A stretch of 64,000 bases of DNA from Paenibacillus camelliae (GTDB lineage: Bacteria; Bacillota; Bacilli; Paenibacillales; Paenibacillaceae). The notes under the pieces were generated by a model, which was not told where the DNA came from, searched no databases, and saw only the letters and a program-made list of their open reading frames with translations. Shown here one piece after another: positions 1 through 9,743 of this stretch. A program made the position numbers and the translations under genes. Positions within the stretch are counted from its first letter, which is position 1. Each line of letters begins with the position of its first letter. The DNA lies in contig NZ_JAMBNY010000002.1 in NCBI RefSeq assembly GCF_023715345.1, positions 310,001 to 374,000 on the forward strand, in the 5' to 3' direction.

Positions 1-187
1 CAAATTTTTAAAGATAAATTTATTCATTACGAATATGGCCTCCCTTCATTCTTATAGCAAGCTGTAATGGTAGTATAAACAAGATGCGCTAGCCTTATCC
101 GTGTCGTTGGCTTTCCATCTGCCATAAAATCAAGTACAATAAAGCTATAGAAGCGAAAGCAAGCATTAAGGGGAAGGAGATTTATAC
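1..187 (+). promoter_or_regulatory. Leader region of yqhQ with a weak sigma A-like promoter
   Basis: No gene is visible in this edge stretch. A possible promoter has -10 TACAAT at 135-140 and a poor -35 TTTCCA at 112-117 with 17 bases between. The ribosome binding site GGGGAAGGAG at 171-180 sits 7 bases before the TTG start at 188, and so fixes that start. The promoter call is weak because the -35 matches consensus at only four positions. Confidence 0.35.
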
Positions 188-1168
188 TTGTCAGACAATT
201 CTCGTAATATATATGGTGGTCAAGCTGTTATTGAAGGGGTTATGTTCGCCGGAAAAACAGTCAACGTTACTGCTGTTCGACGCAAAAATAATGAAATAGA
301 ATATCTCGAAGTACCTAAAACGACGATACCTTGGGTACAAAAGCTCAAAAAGATACCTTTAGTACGAGGTGTCGTAGGCATAGTTGAATCCAGTGCGAAG
401 GGCTCCGTGCATCTTAACTTCTCTGCAGATAAATACGCTGAGGACGAGATGGAGGATATGACCGAGGAGGAACGCAACAAGGAGCTTGAGAAGGCAAAGA
501 AAAAAGAAGGAAAATGGGATTTGACGATGATTTTCAGCGTAGCTGCCATCGGGGTGCTTTCCTTTATTTTCGGTAAGCTGATTTTCACTGCAGCACCTGC
601 TGCGGTAGAGGAGCTGCTATTCAGTAATCTTTTTACGAATAAAGTTGCTCATAATTTACTTGAAGGACTTATCAAAATTATTTTTCTACTTGTTTATTTA
701 TACCTAATGACACTAACACCGATTATTAAACGGTTGTTTCAATACCATGGTGCCGAGCATAAAGTCATCTCAGCTTATGAAGCTGGAGTTGAGCTTACTG
801 TAGAAAATGTGCAGCGCTTCAGCAGACTGCATTATCGCTGCGGCTCAAGCTTTATTATTTTCACGGTCATTATCGGTGTAGTCATCTATTCCATGCCATT
901 CTTTACTTGGGATTCCATCTGGGAACGGATATGGATTCGTATTGTACTACTGCCAGTTGTATTAGGTGTTTCCTATGAGGTACTACGTGCGACGAATGCT
1001 GTACGTGATATTCCTGTTTTACGCTTTCTAGGCTTTCCTGGTCTTTGGCTACAGCTGTTAACAACAAAAGAGCCACAAAATGATCAAGTCGAAGTATCAA
1101 TTGCTTCATTTAATCGTATGCTAGAATTAGAAAAGCAAAATGCTAACGGTACGATTCAACCATCGTAA
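188..1168 (+). CDS. yqhQ: YqhQ, DUF1385 family membrane protein
   Basis: This 326-residue protein belongs to the DUF1385 family, described in databases as a predicted metal-dependent enzyme; its reaction is not known. Visible features are an acidic, Lys-rich stretch near residues 80-110, then about four hydrophobic segments from residue 115 on. The family's conserved polar motifs QYHGAEHK and HYRCGSSF lie between membrane segments and may bind a metal. It starts at TTG with a strong Shine-Dalgarno 7 bases upstream. It is followed 18 bases later by yqhP and converges on mntR, the order known in Bacillus subtilis. Length is normal for the family. Confidence 0.88.
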   Translation: MSDNSRNIYGGQAVIEGVMFAGKTVNVTAVRRKNNEIEYLEVPKTTIPWVQKLKKIPLVRGVVGIVESSAKGSVHLNFSADKYAEDEMEDMTEEERNKELEKAKKKEGKWDLTMIFSVAAIGVLSFIFGKLIFTAAPAAVEELLFSNLFTNKVAHNLLEGLIKIIFLLVYLYLMTLTPIIKRLFQYHGAEHKVISAYEAGVELTVENVQRFSRLHYRCGSSFIIFTVIIGVVIYSMPFFTWDSIWERIWIRIVLLPVVLGVSYEVLRATNAVRDIPVLRFLGFPGLWLQLLTTKEPQNDQVEVSIASFNRMLELEKQNANGTIQPS

Positions 1169-1186
1169 GGAAAGGAGCAACGCAGC

Positions 1187-1492
1187 ATGAGATCCAAAGT
1201 GATCAGCTACATTGTCCTAACACTGATAGCTTTACTGATATTGATTGGTATTATCCAAACATGGCAGGATAACAAAATGTTTATCATTATTCCAATCGTG
1301 CTATTCGGATTAATCTTTTACTTCCTTAAACGGCCTCCTGCTTTCCTTAGCAAAGAGTCAAAAACTCGCGGTACGTATCAAAGCGCCGTAAGACAAAGCA
1401 AAGCAAAAAAGGAGCGCCCTCGTTCAAAAACGGTACCTTTTAAAGTCATTGAGGGCGGAAGAGACGATAGCGACACACCACGTTACCACTAA
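1187..1492 (+). CDS. yqhP: YqhP-like small membrane protein (SA1362 family)
   Basis: A 101-residue protein with two hydrophobic segments (about residues 7-24 and 31-47) and a basic, disordered C-terminal tail. Its place directly after yqhQ, with Shine-Dalgarno AAGGAG about 10 bases ahead of the ATG, matches the B. subtilis yqhQ-yqhP pair. I assign the SA1362/YqhP name from synteny and topology rather than from strong motifs. No function is established. The two genes share a transcript ending in the terminator at 1510-1546. Confidence 0.6.
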   Translation: MRSKVISYIVLTLIALLILIGIIQTWQDNKMFIIIPIVLFGLIFYFLKRPPAFLSKESKTRGTYQSAVRQSKAKKERPRSKTVPFKVIEGGRDDSDTPRYH

Positions 1493-1509
1493 AAGCATCA
1501 GCCTTCACA

Positions 1510-1546
1510 GCAAAAAGCCGAGCGATTGTATCGCTCGGCTTTTTGC
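1510..1546. terminator. Bidirectional terminator between yqhP and mntR
   Basis: A perfect 17-bp inverted repeat with a 3-base loop; the arms are 1510-1526 and 1530-1546, begin with GCAAAAAGCC and end in GGCTTTTTGC. A T-run is present on both strands, so it can end the yqhQ-yqhP transcript and the convergent mntR transcript. Confidence 0.9.
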
Positions 1547-1575
1547 TGCAATTAAGTCTATGACTACCTATGCCA

Positions 1576-1998
1576 TTATTCTGTATCCATTTCCTTACGA
1601 ATTTGCTGCAGCTCTTCCAATCTCGTAGCATCTCTTCGGAAATATTCTACTAAAGATTCAATACATGTAATAGAGTCCCAGCTTAAATGATGCTCGATGC
1701 CTTCAACATCATGATATATATTTTCATCCTGTACACCAATCGTTGTTAAAAAAGCCTCTAGCAGCTGATGTCGTTCCATCAACCGTTTGCCCATTTTCTT
1801 ACCTTTGGGTGTTAAAATCAATCCACGATACTTCTCATAGATTAAATAATTATCCTTGTCTAGCTTCTGAATCATCTTGGTCACAGAAGAAGGATGTACG
1901 GACAAACCTTCTGCAATATCCGATACACGAGCATATCCTTTTTCTTCCATAAGCTTATAAATTCGTTCCAAGTAGTCTTCCATGCTCGGAGTGGGCAT
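1576..1998 (-). CDS. mntR: MntR, manganese-responsive DtxR-family repressor
   Basis: MntR represses manganese importers when Mn(II) is bound. The N-terminal winged helix carries the segment [16 protein letters not shown], nearly identical to B. subtilis MntR. With the start at 1998, every known metal ligand falls at the B. subtilis number: D8, E11, H77, E99, E102 and H103. Asp at position 8 is the residue linked to Mn selectivity over Fe. A longer in-frame start at 2016 exists, but the G-run GGGGGG lies inside it and is properly spaced for the ATG at 1998. The product is 140 residues. The promoter appears to be at 2052-2081. Confidence 0.95.
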   Translation of the reverse strand: MPTPSMEDYLERIYKLMEEKGYARVSDIAEGLSVHPSSVTKMIQKLDKDNYLIYEKYRGLILTPKGKKMGKRLMERHQLLEAFLTTIGVQDENIYHDVEGIEHHLSWDSITCIESLVEYFRRDATRLEELQQIRKEMDTE

Positions 1999-2051
1999 TG
2001 AAGAACCCCCCATCATTGCTTCATCACCGTTGTGTTGGTGTCACTTGATCT

Positions 2052-2081
2052 ATCATACACTTATACTGTATAAAACTGCAA
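2052..2081 (-). promoter_or_regulatory. Sigma A-like promoter of mntR
   Basis: On the minus strand, -35 TTGCAG (2076-2081) and -10 TATGAT (2052-2057) are separated by 18 bases, about 50 bases ahead of the mntR start. No clear MntR palindrome is seen nearby. Confidence 0.5.
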
Positions 2082-2145
2082 CTTTTTGTAGGAAAAAGCT
2101 GGATACTGTAACCAGTTAAACGCTCCGGAACAAAGAGTTCTGACA

Positions 2146-2206
2146 CTCGCGTTTAAAACCTGATTCATAAAACTTATAAATTGTTGAATCAGGTCTTAAA
2201 GGCGAG
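2146..2206. repeat. Imperfect 61-bp inverted repeat upstream of mntR
   Basis: The arms pair as CTCGC (2146-2150) with GCGAG (2202-2206), then TTTAA with TTAAA, then ACCTGATTCA (2158-2167) with TGAATCAGGT (2185-2194), leaving single mismatches and a 17-base loop. It lies upstream of the mntR promoter and downstream of ccdA. It could be part of the znu-ccdA terminator or a mobile palindrome; it has no clean T-run. Confidence 0.6.
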
Positions 2207-2565
2207 CCACTTCGTTTTCCAGATTCTCTTTCTTCCTCCGCTGAGGGTCAGCTTCATTGAGACACCCACAATTACCCCACCAATCCTGCTTTGCTTGAGC
2301 AAAGCAAGACTCACACAGCTTCCCTGTACTCACTCACTCAAGCTCTACATCAAGCGGAGCAGCGGTGCTTGGCGGAAAAGCGCCAGCGGGCGGCCTTGTT
2401 CGAGGATTTTTACCACTCGGTATAAGTTTAAAAAAATCCGAGAACAAAAGCCGCTTGGAGCCAAGCAACGATGCGCAGCGTATGTGTAAACAAAACAAAA
2501 TGCTCCAGCGAATTACATATGTAAGCTTCTTTGCTTATTGCTACGTTCGAGCAAAGCACCACATC
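2207..2565. repeat. Intergenic spacer with a 100-bp long palindrome (2367-2466)
   Basis: No gene is convincing here; the open frames lack a ribosome binding site and read through palindromic DNA. Between 2367 and 2466 four arm pairs nest in order: GCTTGGC/GCCAAGC, GCGGC/GCCGC, TTGTTC/GAACAA and GGATTTTT/AAAAATCC, with an 18- to 20-base apex. The flanks contain GC-rich AGC-type runs unlike the neighbouring genes. The region is 3' to ccdA, so it may end that transcript, or it may be a dispersed repeat. Confidence 0.55.
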
Positions 2566-3279
2566 CTAGAACTTCAGCCATTCCGGTGTAATCATATTTA
2601 GCCAAACCGTAATTCTCGTCATCTGATCCGTAAACAGTAAAATCCCCATTAGAATCATAACTGCCCCGCCTATTTTCATTACACGTGCCGAATACTTTAA
2701 CAGCCAACGAGCTTGCCCCAAGAAGAATGCCATAACGAAGAATGGAATAGCAAAGCCTAGCGAATAAGCCGTCGTTAACGAGAACCAAGTGCCAGGCTCT
2801 ACTGCCGCCATACTGATAATAGCCGCAAGCGCTGGCCCCATACATGGTGTCCATCCAGCAGAAAACCCGATTCCAAAAAGATACGAGCCAAGGTAGCTTG
2901 TCTTTTTAGGAATCAAGTTAAATCTTGTATCCTTTAAAAGTAGCTGTGGTTGAAAAATTCCAAGAAGAAAAAGTCCCATTAAAACGACTAAAATTGCTGA
3001 CAGCATTCGGATTAGATCCTGATACTCGCTAAAAAACTCACTGAATGCATTTGTACCATAGCCTAAAGCGTAATAGATCGTACTAAAGCCTAGTATAAAA
3101 AAGAATGTATGACTAACCATTAGCCAACGGCTTTTTCTGTTCTTTTCTGTATTGGTTAATTCAGCTACCGATATCCCCGTAATGTAAGACAGGTAGGACG
3201 GATAGAGCGGCAAGCAGCATGGAGAGATAAACGAGGCAACTCCAGCTGCCAAGGCAATCCATAGCGTGATCTCATTCAC
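2566..3279 (-). CDS. ccdA: CcdA-like thiol-disulfide transmembrane transporter
   Basis: CcdA family proteins move reducing equivalents across the membrane to extracytoplasmic thioredoxin-like proteins. Six hydrophobic segments are visible. The two redox cysteines sit in the characteristic contexts ISPCCLPLYPSY in the first segment and AGWTPCMGP in the fourth. An in-frame GTG exists at 3288, but GAGGTG lies correctly only ahead of the GTG at 3279, which I prefer. It follows znuB by about 25 bases and is probably co-transcribed with the zinc importer, an uncommon pairing. The electron acceptor is not identifiable here. Confidence 0.88.
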   Translation of the reverse strand: MNEITLWIALAAGVASFISPCCLPLYPSYLSYITGISVAELTNTEKNRKSRWLMVSHTFFFILGFSTIYYALGYGTNAFSEFFSEYQDLIRMLSAILVVLMGLFLLGIFQPQLLLKDTRFNLIPKKTSYLGSYLFGIGFSAGWTPCMGPALAAIISMAAVEPGTWFSLTTAYSLGFAIPFFVMAFFLGQARWLLKYSARVMKIGGAVMILMGILLFTDQMTRITVWLNMITPEWLKF

Positions 3280-3303
3280 TTCGTTCACCTCATATCTACA
3301 TAA

Positions 3304-4113
3304 TTAGGCAATACGTGAAAAAATATTTCGACCGAGTAAAATAAGCAGCAAAAATGCGATCAGCACTAACACAATCGTGCCTCCAGCCGCCAAATTCCAA
3401 ACCCCAGCGATTAGTAATCCGCATATCACTGCAACTTCACCTACAAGCACAACGATCATAATACTTTGCTTAAAGCTTTTTGCAAGCAACAGACTGCAAG
3501 CAGCAGGTATCGTCAATAATGCGGAGACCAGTAATCCGCCGACAATTTTAATCGAAATGCTAATAACTAACGCAGTTAGTACACTAATAAGTATATTGTA
3601 ATAGCTGACAGGCATTCCACTAACTGAGGCAGCTTCTTCGTCAAATGTAATAAGAAACAGACCATGCAAATGCTTTCCTACAATTAATAGAACGGCCACC
3701 GTAACGCCCAGCATCGTCCACAGATCAATTGGTGTTAACGTATAAATAAATCCGAATAAAAAGCTATTTGCATCCATGCTTAAATCTCTGCCTAGAGTGA
3801 AGAATATAGATGCAAGCGCAATTCCTCCAGACATAATAATAGCCAATGAAAGCTCGGCATATGATTTATACGATTTACGTAATTTTTCAATCGCAAAGGA
3901 TGCAAGCAATGCAAAGATAAGACCGAACAATATTGGGAAATCACCGATAACAAACCCTAAGGCGACTCCAGCAATTGCCGCATGGCTTAACGTATCACCG
4001 ATCATGGACAGTCTTCGCAATACTAGGAAAATGCCCATTAACGGAGCAGTAATACCTATCAGCATTCCTCCAATTAATGCACGCTGAAAAAAACCACTCA
4101 TAATTATGTCCAA
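3304..4113 (-). CDS. znuB: ZnuB-like metal ABC transporter permease
   Basis: A membrane subunit of the ABC-3 family (zinc/manganese uptake), about eight hydrophobic segments in 269 residues. Family-typical segments include APLMGIFLVLRRLSMIGDTL and SHAAIAGVALG near the N-terminus and FDEEAASVSGMPV in the loop that contacts the ATPase. The likely start is the TTG at 4113: GAAGG within the last codons of znuC lies 8 bases upstream, whereas the next ATG at 4101 has no suitable Shine-Dalgarno. The gap to znuC is only 4 bases, so translation is probably coupled. Zinc specificity is inferred from the partner ZnuA and the Zur site. Confidence 0.92.
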   Translation of the reverse strand: MDIIMSGFFQRALIGGMLIGITAPLMGIFLVLRRLSMIGDTLSHAAIAGVALGFVIGDFPILFGLIFALLASFAIEKLRKSYKSYAELSLAIIMSGGIALASIFFTLGRDLSMDANSFLFGFIYTLTPIDLWTMLGVTVAVLLIVGKHLHGLFLITFDEEAASVSGMPVSYYNILISVLTALVISISIKIVGGLLVSALLTIPAACSLLLAKSFKQSIMIVVLVGEVAVICGLLIAGVWNLAAGGTIVLVLIAFLLLILLGRNIFSRIA

Positions 4114-4117
4114 GCGC

Positions 4118-4903
4118 TTAACCTTCTTTCTGACTTTCCATCTGAGAGCGTAAATGCTTCAGACTATGTGCTAAATTGTCTTCAATACAATCTTGTGTTT
4201 CATGGGAATGTCTTATATAGAAGTTCAGCTTCCCTGCAGTTGAAGCGGGGCTTTCACCTAAGTAGCCTTTTATCATTTCCATATCATGCGAGACCATTAA
4301 AAACGTCATATTATGATGCTGGTGCATATGTTTAATCATATGAAAGAAGCTTTCCTGCGTTTCATAGTCAATGCCAACGGTCGGCTCATCTAGTATAAGC
4401 AGCGACGGGGTATTAATAAGTGCACGAGCTAGAAATACACGCTGCTGTTGTCCCCCAGAAAGCTGACCGATTCGTTTTTCAGCAAGATCCTCTACTCCCA
4501 TCGCCATAAGTGCATCATCACACTTCTGGTAGTCCTCGCGTGAATGACGTCCGAACCATTTACGCTTTCCTGACAGTCCCGACAAGACAACCTCTTTCAC
4601 AGTCGCTGGAAACAAAGGATTAAGATTGTTTCTTTGAGGTACGTAGCCGATTCGATCCCACGCCTTAAATTGTGAGATCGGTTCACCGAACAACCTAACC
4701 TCGCCAGACGTCGGCTTGAGTAATCCAACGATGATTCGAAGCATCGTCGTTTTACCAGCACCATTGGTTCCGATTAATCCAATAAAATCCCGTTCCATAA
4801 CGCTAAAGCTAACATTCTTAAATACATCACGCTGCTGATAGGAGAAAGAAACCGAATCGACGGTTATAATGTCGCGATGACATGCCTCTGTTCCTATATT
4901 CAT
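4118..4903 (-). CDS. znuC: ZnuC-like metal ABC transporter ATPase
   Basis: The ATP-binding subunit of the zinc importer. Visible are Walker A GTNGAGKTT, signature LSGGQQQRV, Walker B LLILDEPTVGID and the switch His in VSHD. The likely start is the ATG at 4903, because AAGGAGG precedes it by 5 bases; an in-frame GTG at 4918 lies ahead of that Shine-Dalgarno and would not be served by it. The product is 261 residues, longer than minimal ZnuC proteins, with a tail of about 45 residues containing HSH and further His, Cys and acidic residues that might sense metal. It is second in znuA-znuC-znuB-ccdA. Confidence 0.93.
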   Translation of the reverse strand: MNIGTEACHRDIITVDSVSFSYQQRDVFKNVSFSVMERDFIGLIGTNGAGKTTMLRIIVGLLKPTSGEVRLFGEPISQFKAWDRIGYVPQRNNLNPLFPATVKEVVLSGLSGKRKWFGRHSREDYQKCDDALMAMGVEDLAEKRIGQLSGGQQQRVFLARALINTPSLLILDEPTVGIDYETQESFFHMIKHMHQHHNMTFLMVSHDMEMIKGYLGESPASTAGKLNFYIRHSHETQDCIEDNLAHSLKHLRSQMESQKEG

Positions 4904-4973
4904 AACATCCTCCTTCACAGCAAAACGGAGCTTCTATAAGCAAGCTCCGTAGCCATTCCACTTTCCAATATAT

Positions 4974-6020
4974 CTATTGTAATGCTTCAACTATATTTTG
5001 CAAGTTTTGTTCCATTAAAGTGAGGTAGTTCTCACCCGCTTGCTCCTGCTTCGTCGTTAAGCCTTCCAATGAATAAATGACATTCGTATCAACCTTAGCC
5101 TCGGAAGCTAGCATTTTAGCTAAATTATCTGAAACAAGCTCTTCGAAAAATATTACCTTAACACCTTGCTCCTTCACAAGCTCTGCAATGCGCTTAATAT
5201 CCTGAGCACGAGGCTCTGCACTTGGTGATAAGCCCATAATAGAGATTTGCTCCAAATTGTAATCTCTTGCTACATAACCAAATGACTGATGGGAAACGAC
5301 GATCGTGCGTCTTTCTACTTGTGCTAGCTGTTCCTCATATTTTGTATCTAGCTCAATAATATCGGATTTTAGCTTTTCATAATTTTGCTCGTATGCTTCT
5401 GCATGCTCTGTGTCTACTTCCACTAAACTATTTTTTATATTTTCTGCTAGAATTAAAGCAGATTTGGGTGAAACCCAAGTATGAGGATCTAATCCATGGC
5501 TATGGCTGTGACTATGACCGTGATCGTGATCATGCTCTTCAGCTGCTTCCTCACCGGCATCATGGTCATGTTCTTCATGCTCATCTAATGTAGCTTCTGC
5601 ATGTGTATGGCTATCCTCATCTGCAGTCGTGTCAATCAATTCTATGCCTGTGCTGACTTCCTTTACATCGACATTGCTGTCTTGCTCAAGTCCTTGCTTA
5701 AAATTATCAATCCAGGTTTCAAGTCCAACACCATGATAGAGTAATAGATCGGCTTTCGATGCGGTTAACAAATCCTTGCTCTTAGGAGACCAATCATGTG
5801 GTTCGATTCCCGTTGCAATTAAATTTGTAACTTTTACATGTTCTCCGCCTATTGCAGATGTCATATAATAGATGGGATAAAAGCTGGTTACGACACTAAT
5901 CTTGTTATCCTGTGCATCCTGTGCAGCTTCTGGCTCGTTATTTCCACATGCTGTCATAAGAACAAGGATCATAATGATGAGAAATGATAAAGCTTTGTTT
6001 TTTACGTTTCTCTTTTTCAC
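4974..6020 (-). CDS. znuA: ZnuA-like zinc-binding lipoprotein
   Basis: The solute-binding protein of the zinc importer, 348 residues. It begins with a lipoprotein signal peptide ending in LMTAC (lipid-modified Cys25). A His/Asp/Glu-rich loop spans about residues 136-178 with repeated HDHD and HSHSHSH motifs, a hallmark of zinc-specific cluster A-I proteins. The mature metal site probably uses His in YPIYYM-proximal and DPHTW segments, His in VVSHQSFGY and a C-terminal acidic residue in the FFEELVS region. The start is GTG with AGGAGA upstream. It is the first gene of the operon, behind a consensus promoter and Zur box at 6047-6104. Confidence 0.95.
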   Translation of the reverse strand: MKKRNVKNKALSFLIIMILVLMTACGNNEPEAAQDAQDNKISVVTSFYPIYYMTSAIGGEHVKVTNLIATGIEPHDWSPKSKDLLTASKADLLLYHGVGLETWIDNFKQGLEQDSNVDVKEVSTGIELIDTTADEDSHTHAEATLDEHEEHDHDAGEEAAEEHDHDHGHSHSHSHGLDPHTWVSPKSALILAENIKNSLVEVDTEHAEAYEQNYEKLKSDIIELDTKYEEQLAQVERRTIVVSHQSFGYVARDYNLEQISIMGLSPSAEPRAQDIKRIAELVKEQGVKVIFFEELVSDNLAKMLASEAKVDTNVIYSLEGLTTKQEQAGENYLTLMEQNLQNIVEALQ

Positions 6021-6046
6021 GGTTCTCTTCTCCTAATTTTCATCTC

Positions 6047-6104
6047 TAATAGTAATCGTTACTATTACGATTTTGATTATATTCTCTCTTAATCGTAATG
6101 TCAA
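6047..6104 (-). promoter_or_regulatory. Consensus sigma A promoter with a Zur box for znuA
   Basis: On the minus strand the promoter is a perfect TTGACA (6099-6104), 17 bases, TATAAT (6076-6081). Just downstream, at 6054-6072, lies a Zur-type operator reading AATCGTAATAGTAACGATT. This matches the Bacillus Zur consensus AAATCGTAATNATTACGATTT except for two bases in the second half. A half site TCGTAAT-like sequence also lies in the promoter spacer near 6091. The operator overlaps a second perfect palindrome TAATAGTAA/TTACTATTA (6047-6067). Zur bound here would cover the transcription start. Confidence 0.88.
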
Positions 6105-6114
6105 CTATTAAGAT

Positions 6115-6160
6115 TAAAAAAATGAGTATACTGCCAGCTTTGGCAATATACTCATTTTTC
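6115..6160 (-). terminator. Terminator of metG
   Basis: Arms AAAAATGAGTATA (6118-6130) and TATACTCATTTTT (6147-6159) with an inner stem TGCCA/TGGCA. On the minus strand it ends in a T-run just after the metG stop and just before the znuA promoter, which insulates the two. Confidence 0.85.
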
Positions 6161-6170
6161 ATACTTTTTC

Positions 6171-8141
<1,971 letters not shown>

Positions 8142-8154
8142 TTATTTTTAAATA

Positions 8155-8425
8155 CAAAAAACTCCCGTCCAACATGGGACGAGAGTTTAACTCACGTGGT
8201 ACCACCCAATTTCCAAGACACTGCAAAGCTGCAGCGCTTGCTCATTACACCGATAGGTATTGTCTTTAACGCAGACCTACGCTTTTCCCTTACAACCTAT
8301 GCTCGAAAAAAGTGCCTCCAAGACCATCTTCCATTAGCATTGCCCGTCGGCTTCCACCAAGCACCGTACTCTCTATACGGCTCCTCTAATGTACTCATCT
8401 CTTCATTGGCTCATGATATAAATTA
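8155..8425 (-). promoter_or_regulatory. T-box riboswitch leader of metG
   Basis: The conserved T-box sequence GGGTGGTACCACG lies at 8193-8207, followed by a terminator with arms AAACTCTCGTCCC and GGACGGGAGTTT and a run of T residues (8155-8188). Upstream the transcript holds a long Stem I with the AGAGA-type bulge GTATAGAGAGTACGG. Candidate specifier codons AUG (Met) are at 8332-8334 or 8338-8340 on the minus strand. Uncharged tRNA-Met should stabilise the antiterminator and turn on metG. Confidence 0.93.
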
Positions 8426-8454
8426 AATATAAAAAATATGTGTATGAAAGTCAA
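8426..8454 (-). promoter_or_regulatory. Sigma A promoter of metG
   Basis: -35 TTGACT (8449-8454), 17 bases, -10 TATATT (8426-8431) on the minus strand, directly ahead of the T-box leader. Confidence 0.75.
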
Positions 8455-8467
8455 GTCAGGCACATAA

Positions 8468-8734
8468 CTAGTTGTTATGTTCTTGCTTAGTCTTAGGCTC
8501 TGGTACGTAATCTATTCCACCTGGATGAAAAGGATGGCATTTACAGATTCGCTTAATCGTCAGCCACGAGCCTGCGAGCACACCATGCTTGTCGATCGCC
8601 TCAAGTCCATAAGCCGAGCAAGTTGGATAAAAGCGGCACGTTGGTGGCTTTAACGGCGATATAAACCGGCGATAGCCATAGATAGGTGCCTTTGCCAGCT
8701 TTGCTGCAAGCGAGGAAGCGTTAGGTTTACTCAC
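8468..8734 (-). CDS. yidD: YidD, membrane protein insertion efficiency factor
   Basis: Small membrane-associated protein of the DUF37/YidD family that assists YidC/Oxa1-dependent insertion. The family core is plain: [20 protein letters not shown] followed by [11 protein letters not shown] and CHPFHPGG. The frame opens earlier, inside zur, but the likely start is the GTG at 8734, with GGAGAG 9 bases upstream at the end of zur; this gives the usual length of 88 residues. It is expressed with zur. In many genomes yidD lies next to rnpA/yidC; here it is not. Confidence 0.9.
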   Translation of the reverse strand: MSKPNASSLAAKLAKAPIYGYRRFISPLKPPTCRFYPTCSAYGLEAIDKHGVLAGSWLTIKRICKCHPFHPGGIDYVPEPKTKQEHNN

Positions 8735-8735
8735 C

Positions 8736-9164
8736 TTACTGCTCTCCTTCTTGCAAGGCACATGCCTTACATTGACCGAAGACTTCAAATTTATGACGCA
8801 TCACTTTAAAATCTGCTGGGACGTCCGTTTGCTCCATCGGACAGAACTTGATTGGATACGTTGCACCACAATCCAGGCAAATCATATGGTGATGGTGATC
8901 ATGCTCACGGCAATGGATTTTGAATTTAACGCCATCCTCAAACATCACCTGTTCAATAACACCTAGCTCCTCCATCACCCTCAGATTGCGGTATACCGTA
9001 TCAAAGCTAAGACCAGCATACGTTTTTCCCATATAATCATAAACATCCTTGGGGGATAGATAGCCCTTCGTCTCAAAAAATAATTTTGCTAACGTTTTCC
9101 GTTGATCTGTTACTCTTAAGCCTTGCGATGACATAAGAGAAACAATTTCTTCTATCGTCTGCAT
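8736..9164 (-). CDS. zur: Zur, zinc uptake repressor (Fur family)
   Basis: Fur-family repressor that binds operators when zinc is plentiful. The sequence [31 protein letters not shown] and [12 protein letters not shown] matches B. subtilis Zur better than Fur or PerR. The two CxxC pairs form the structural zinc site and the His cluster belongs to the sensing site. The ATG at 9164 is chosen over one at 9209 because GGAGG lies 7 bases ahead; the product is 142 residues. The probable target is the znuA operator 3 kb away at 6054-6072. No Zur box was seen at its own promoter. Confidence 0.9.
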   Translation of the reverse strand: MQTIEEIVSLMSSQGLRVTDQRKTLAKLFFETKGYLSPKDVYDYMGKTYAGLSFDTVYRNLRVMEELGVIEQVMFEDGVKFKIHCREHDHHHHMICLDCGATYPIKFCPMEQTDVPADFKVMRHKFEVFGQCKACALQEGEQ

Positions 9165-9208
9165 AACGGTTCCTCCATCAAAATTCACGTTATATTCTAT
9201 CATTAACA

Positions 9209-9236
9209 AAAAGCTCTCTAATTAGAAAGAGAGCTT
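9209..9236 (-). terminator. Terminator after the small membrane protein genes
   Basis: Arms AAGCTCTCT (9211-9219) and AGAGAGCTT (9228-9236), then a T-run on the minus strand. The first arm overlaps the stop codon of the gene at 9235, and the structure separates it from zur. Confidence 0.8.
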
Positions 9237-9459
9237 AGCCATTAATATACATATTGCTGATGAAAGTCGCACTCATCGCTACGAATAATATAGCAGTTGC
9301 TACAATAAAGCTGTTGCGAATTATTTTAAGCTTTTTGTTACGGCTAGAATCGCCGGGTGACGTAGCAGACATCATTACAGCACGATGCATAAAAAGCGTA
9401 ACAATAAACGAAGCGACAAAAAAGATATTAATAACAAACCATGCGGCTGTTAAGTTCAT
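9235..9459 (-). CDS. Small two-helix membrane protein, unknown function
   Basis: I do not recognise this 74-residue protein. Two hydrophobic segments (about residues 5-24 and 48-68) are joined by a basic loop SRNKKLKIIRN, with both ends probably on the same side of the membrane. The ATG at 9459 has GGAGGTG about 7 bases upstream; an upstream GTG in frame overlaps the preceding gene and is less likely. It follows the gene at 9474 by 14 bases, so the two probably form an operon, and both end at the terminator 9209-9236. Confidence 0.7.
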   Translation of the reverse strand: MNLTAAWFVINIFFVASFIVTLFMHRAVMMSATSPGDSSRNKKLKIIRNSFIVATAILFVAMSATFISNMYING

Positions 9460-9473
9460 AATGCCACCTCCGT

Positions 9474-9677
9474 CTATTGCACATACCATACATTAATGAT
9501 TACGATAAATACGATAGAGCTAACGATCGCACCCGCAAAGCTGAACCAACCTGTACGGAAGCGCTGTTGAAACATCTTTAATATCCCAAAGCTAAGCAAA
9601 CCAAAAATAAGCAAAATAAAAACGACTGCAAGTATAAAAAAGTCCGCTGATACAGCACTAACATCTACGACTGACAA
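9474..9677 (-). CDS. Small two-helix membrane protein, possibly DUF2759-like
   Basis: A 67-residue protein with hydrophobic segments at about residues 10-31 and 43-63 and the basic loop QQRFRTGWFS between them. The layout recalls the DUF2759 family (YqgW in B. subtilis), but this is from topology only. The TTG at 9677 is preferred because GAGGGAG lies 8 bases upstream; the earlier GTG at 9686 overlaps that Shine-Dalgarno. It is the first gene of a likely two-gene operon. Confidence 0.6.
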   Translation of the reverse strand: MSVVDVSAVSADFFILAVVFILLIFGLLSFGILKMFQQRFRTGWFSFAGAIVSSIVFIVIINVWYVQ

Positions 9678-9743
9678 TGTGTACACTCCCTCACATTACG
9701 TATGACAATCACTAGACATTATACTAGATCATGACTTTAATAG

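Noticed and set aside
2181..2601. Two overlapping open frames on the plus strand after ccdA
   Set aside because: No ribosome binding site; they lie across the long palindrome and overlap ccdA antisense, with no recognisable protein features.
6091..6115. A second complete Zur box near the znuA -35
   Set aside because: Only one half matches the operator; the other half is degenerate with wrong spacing, so it is noted as a half site only.
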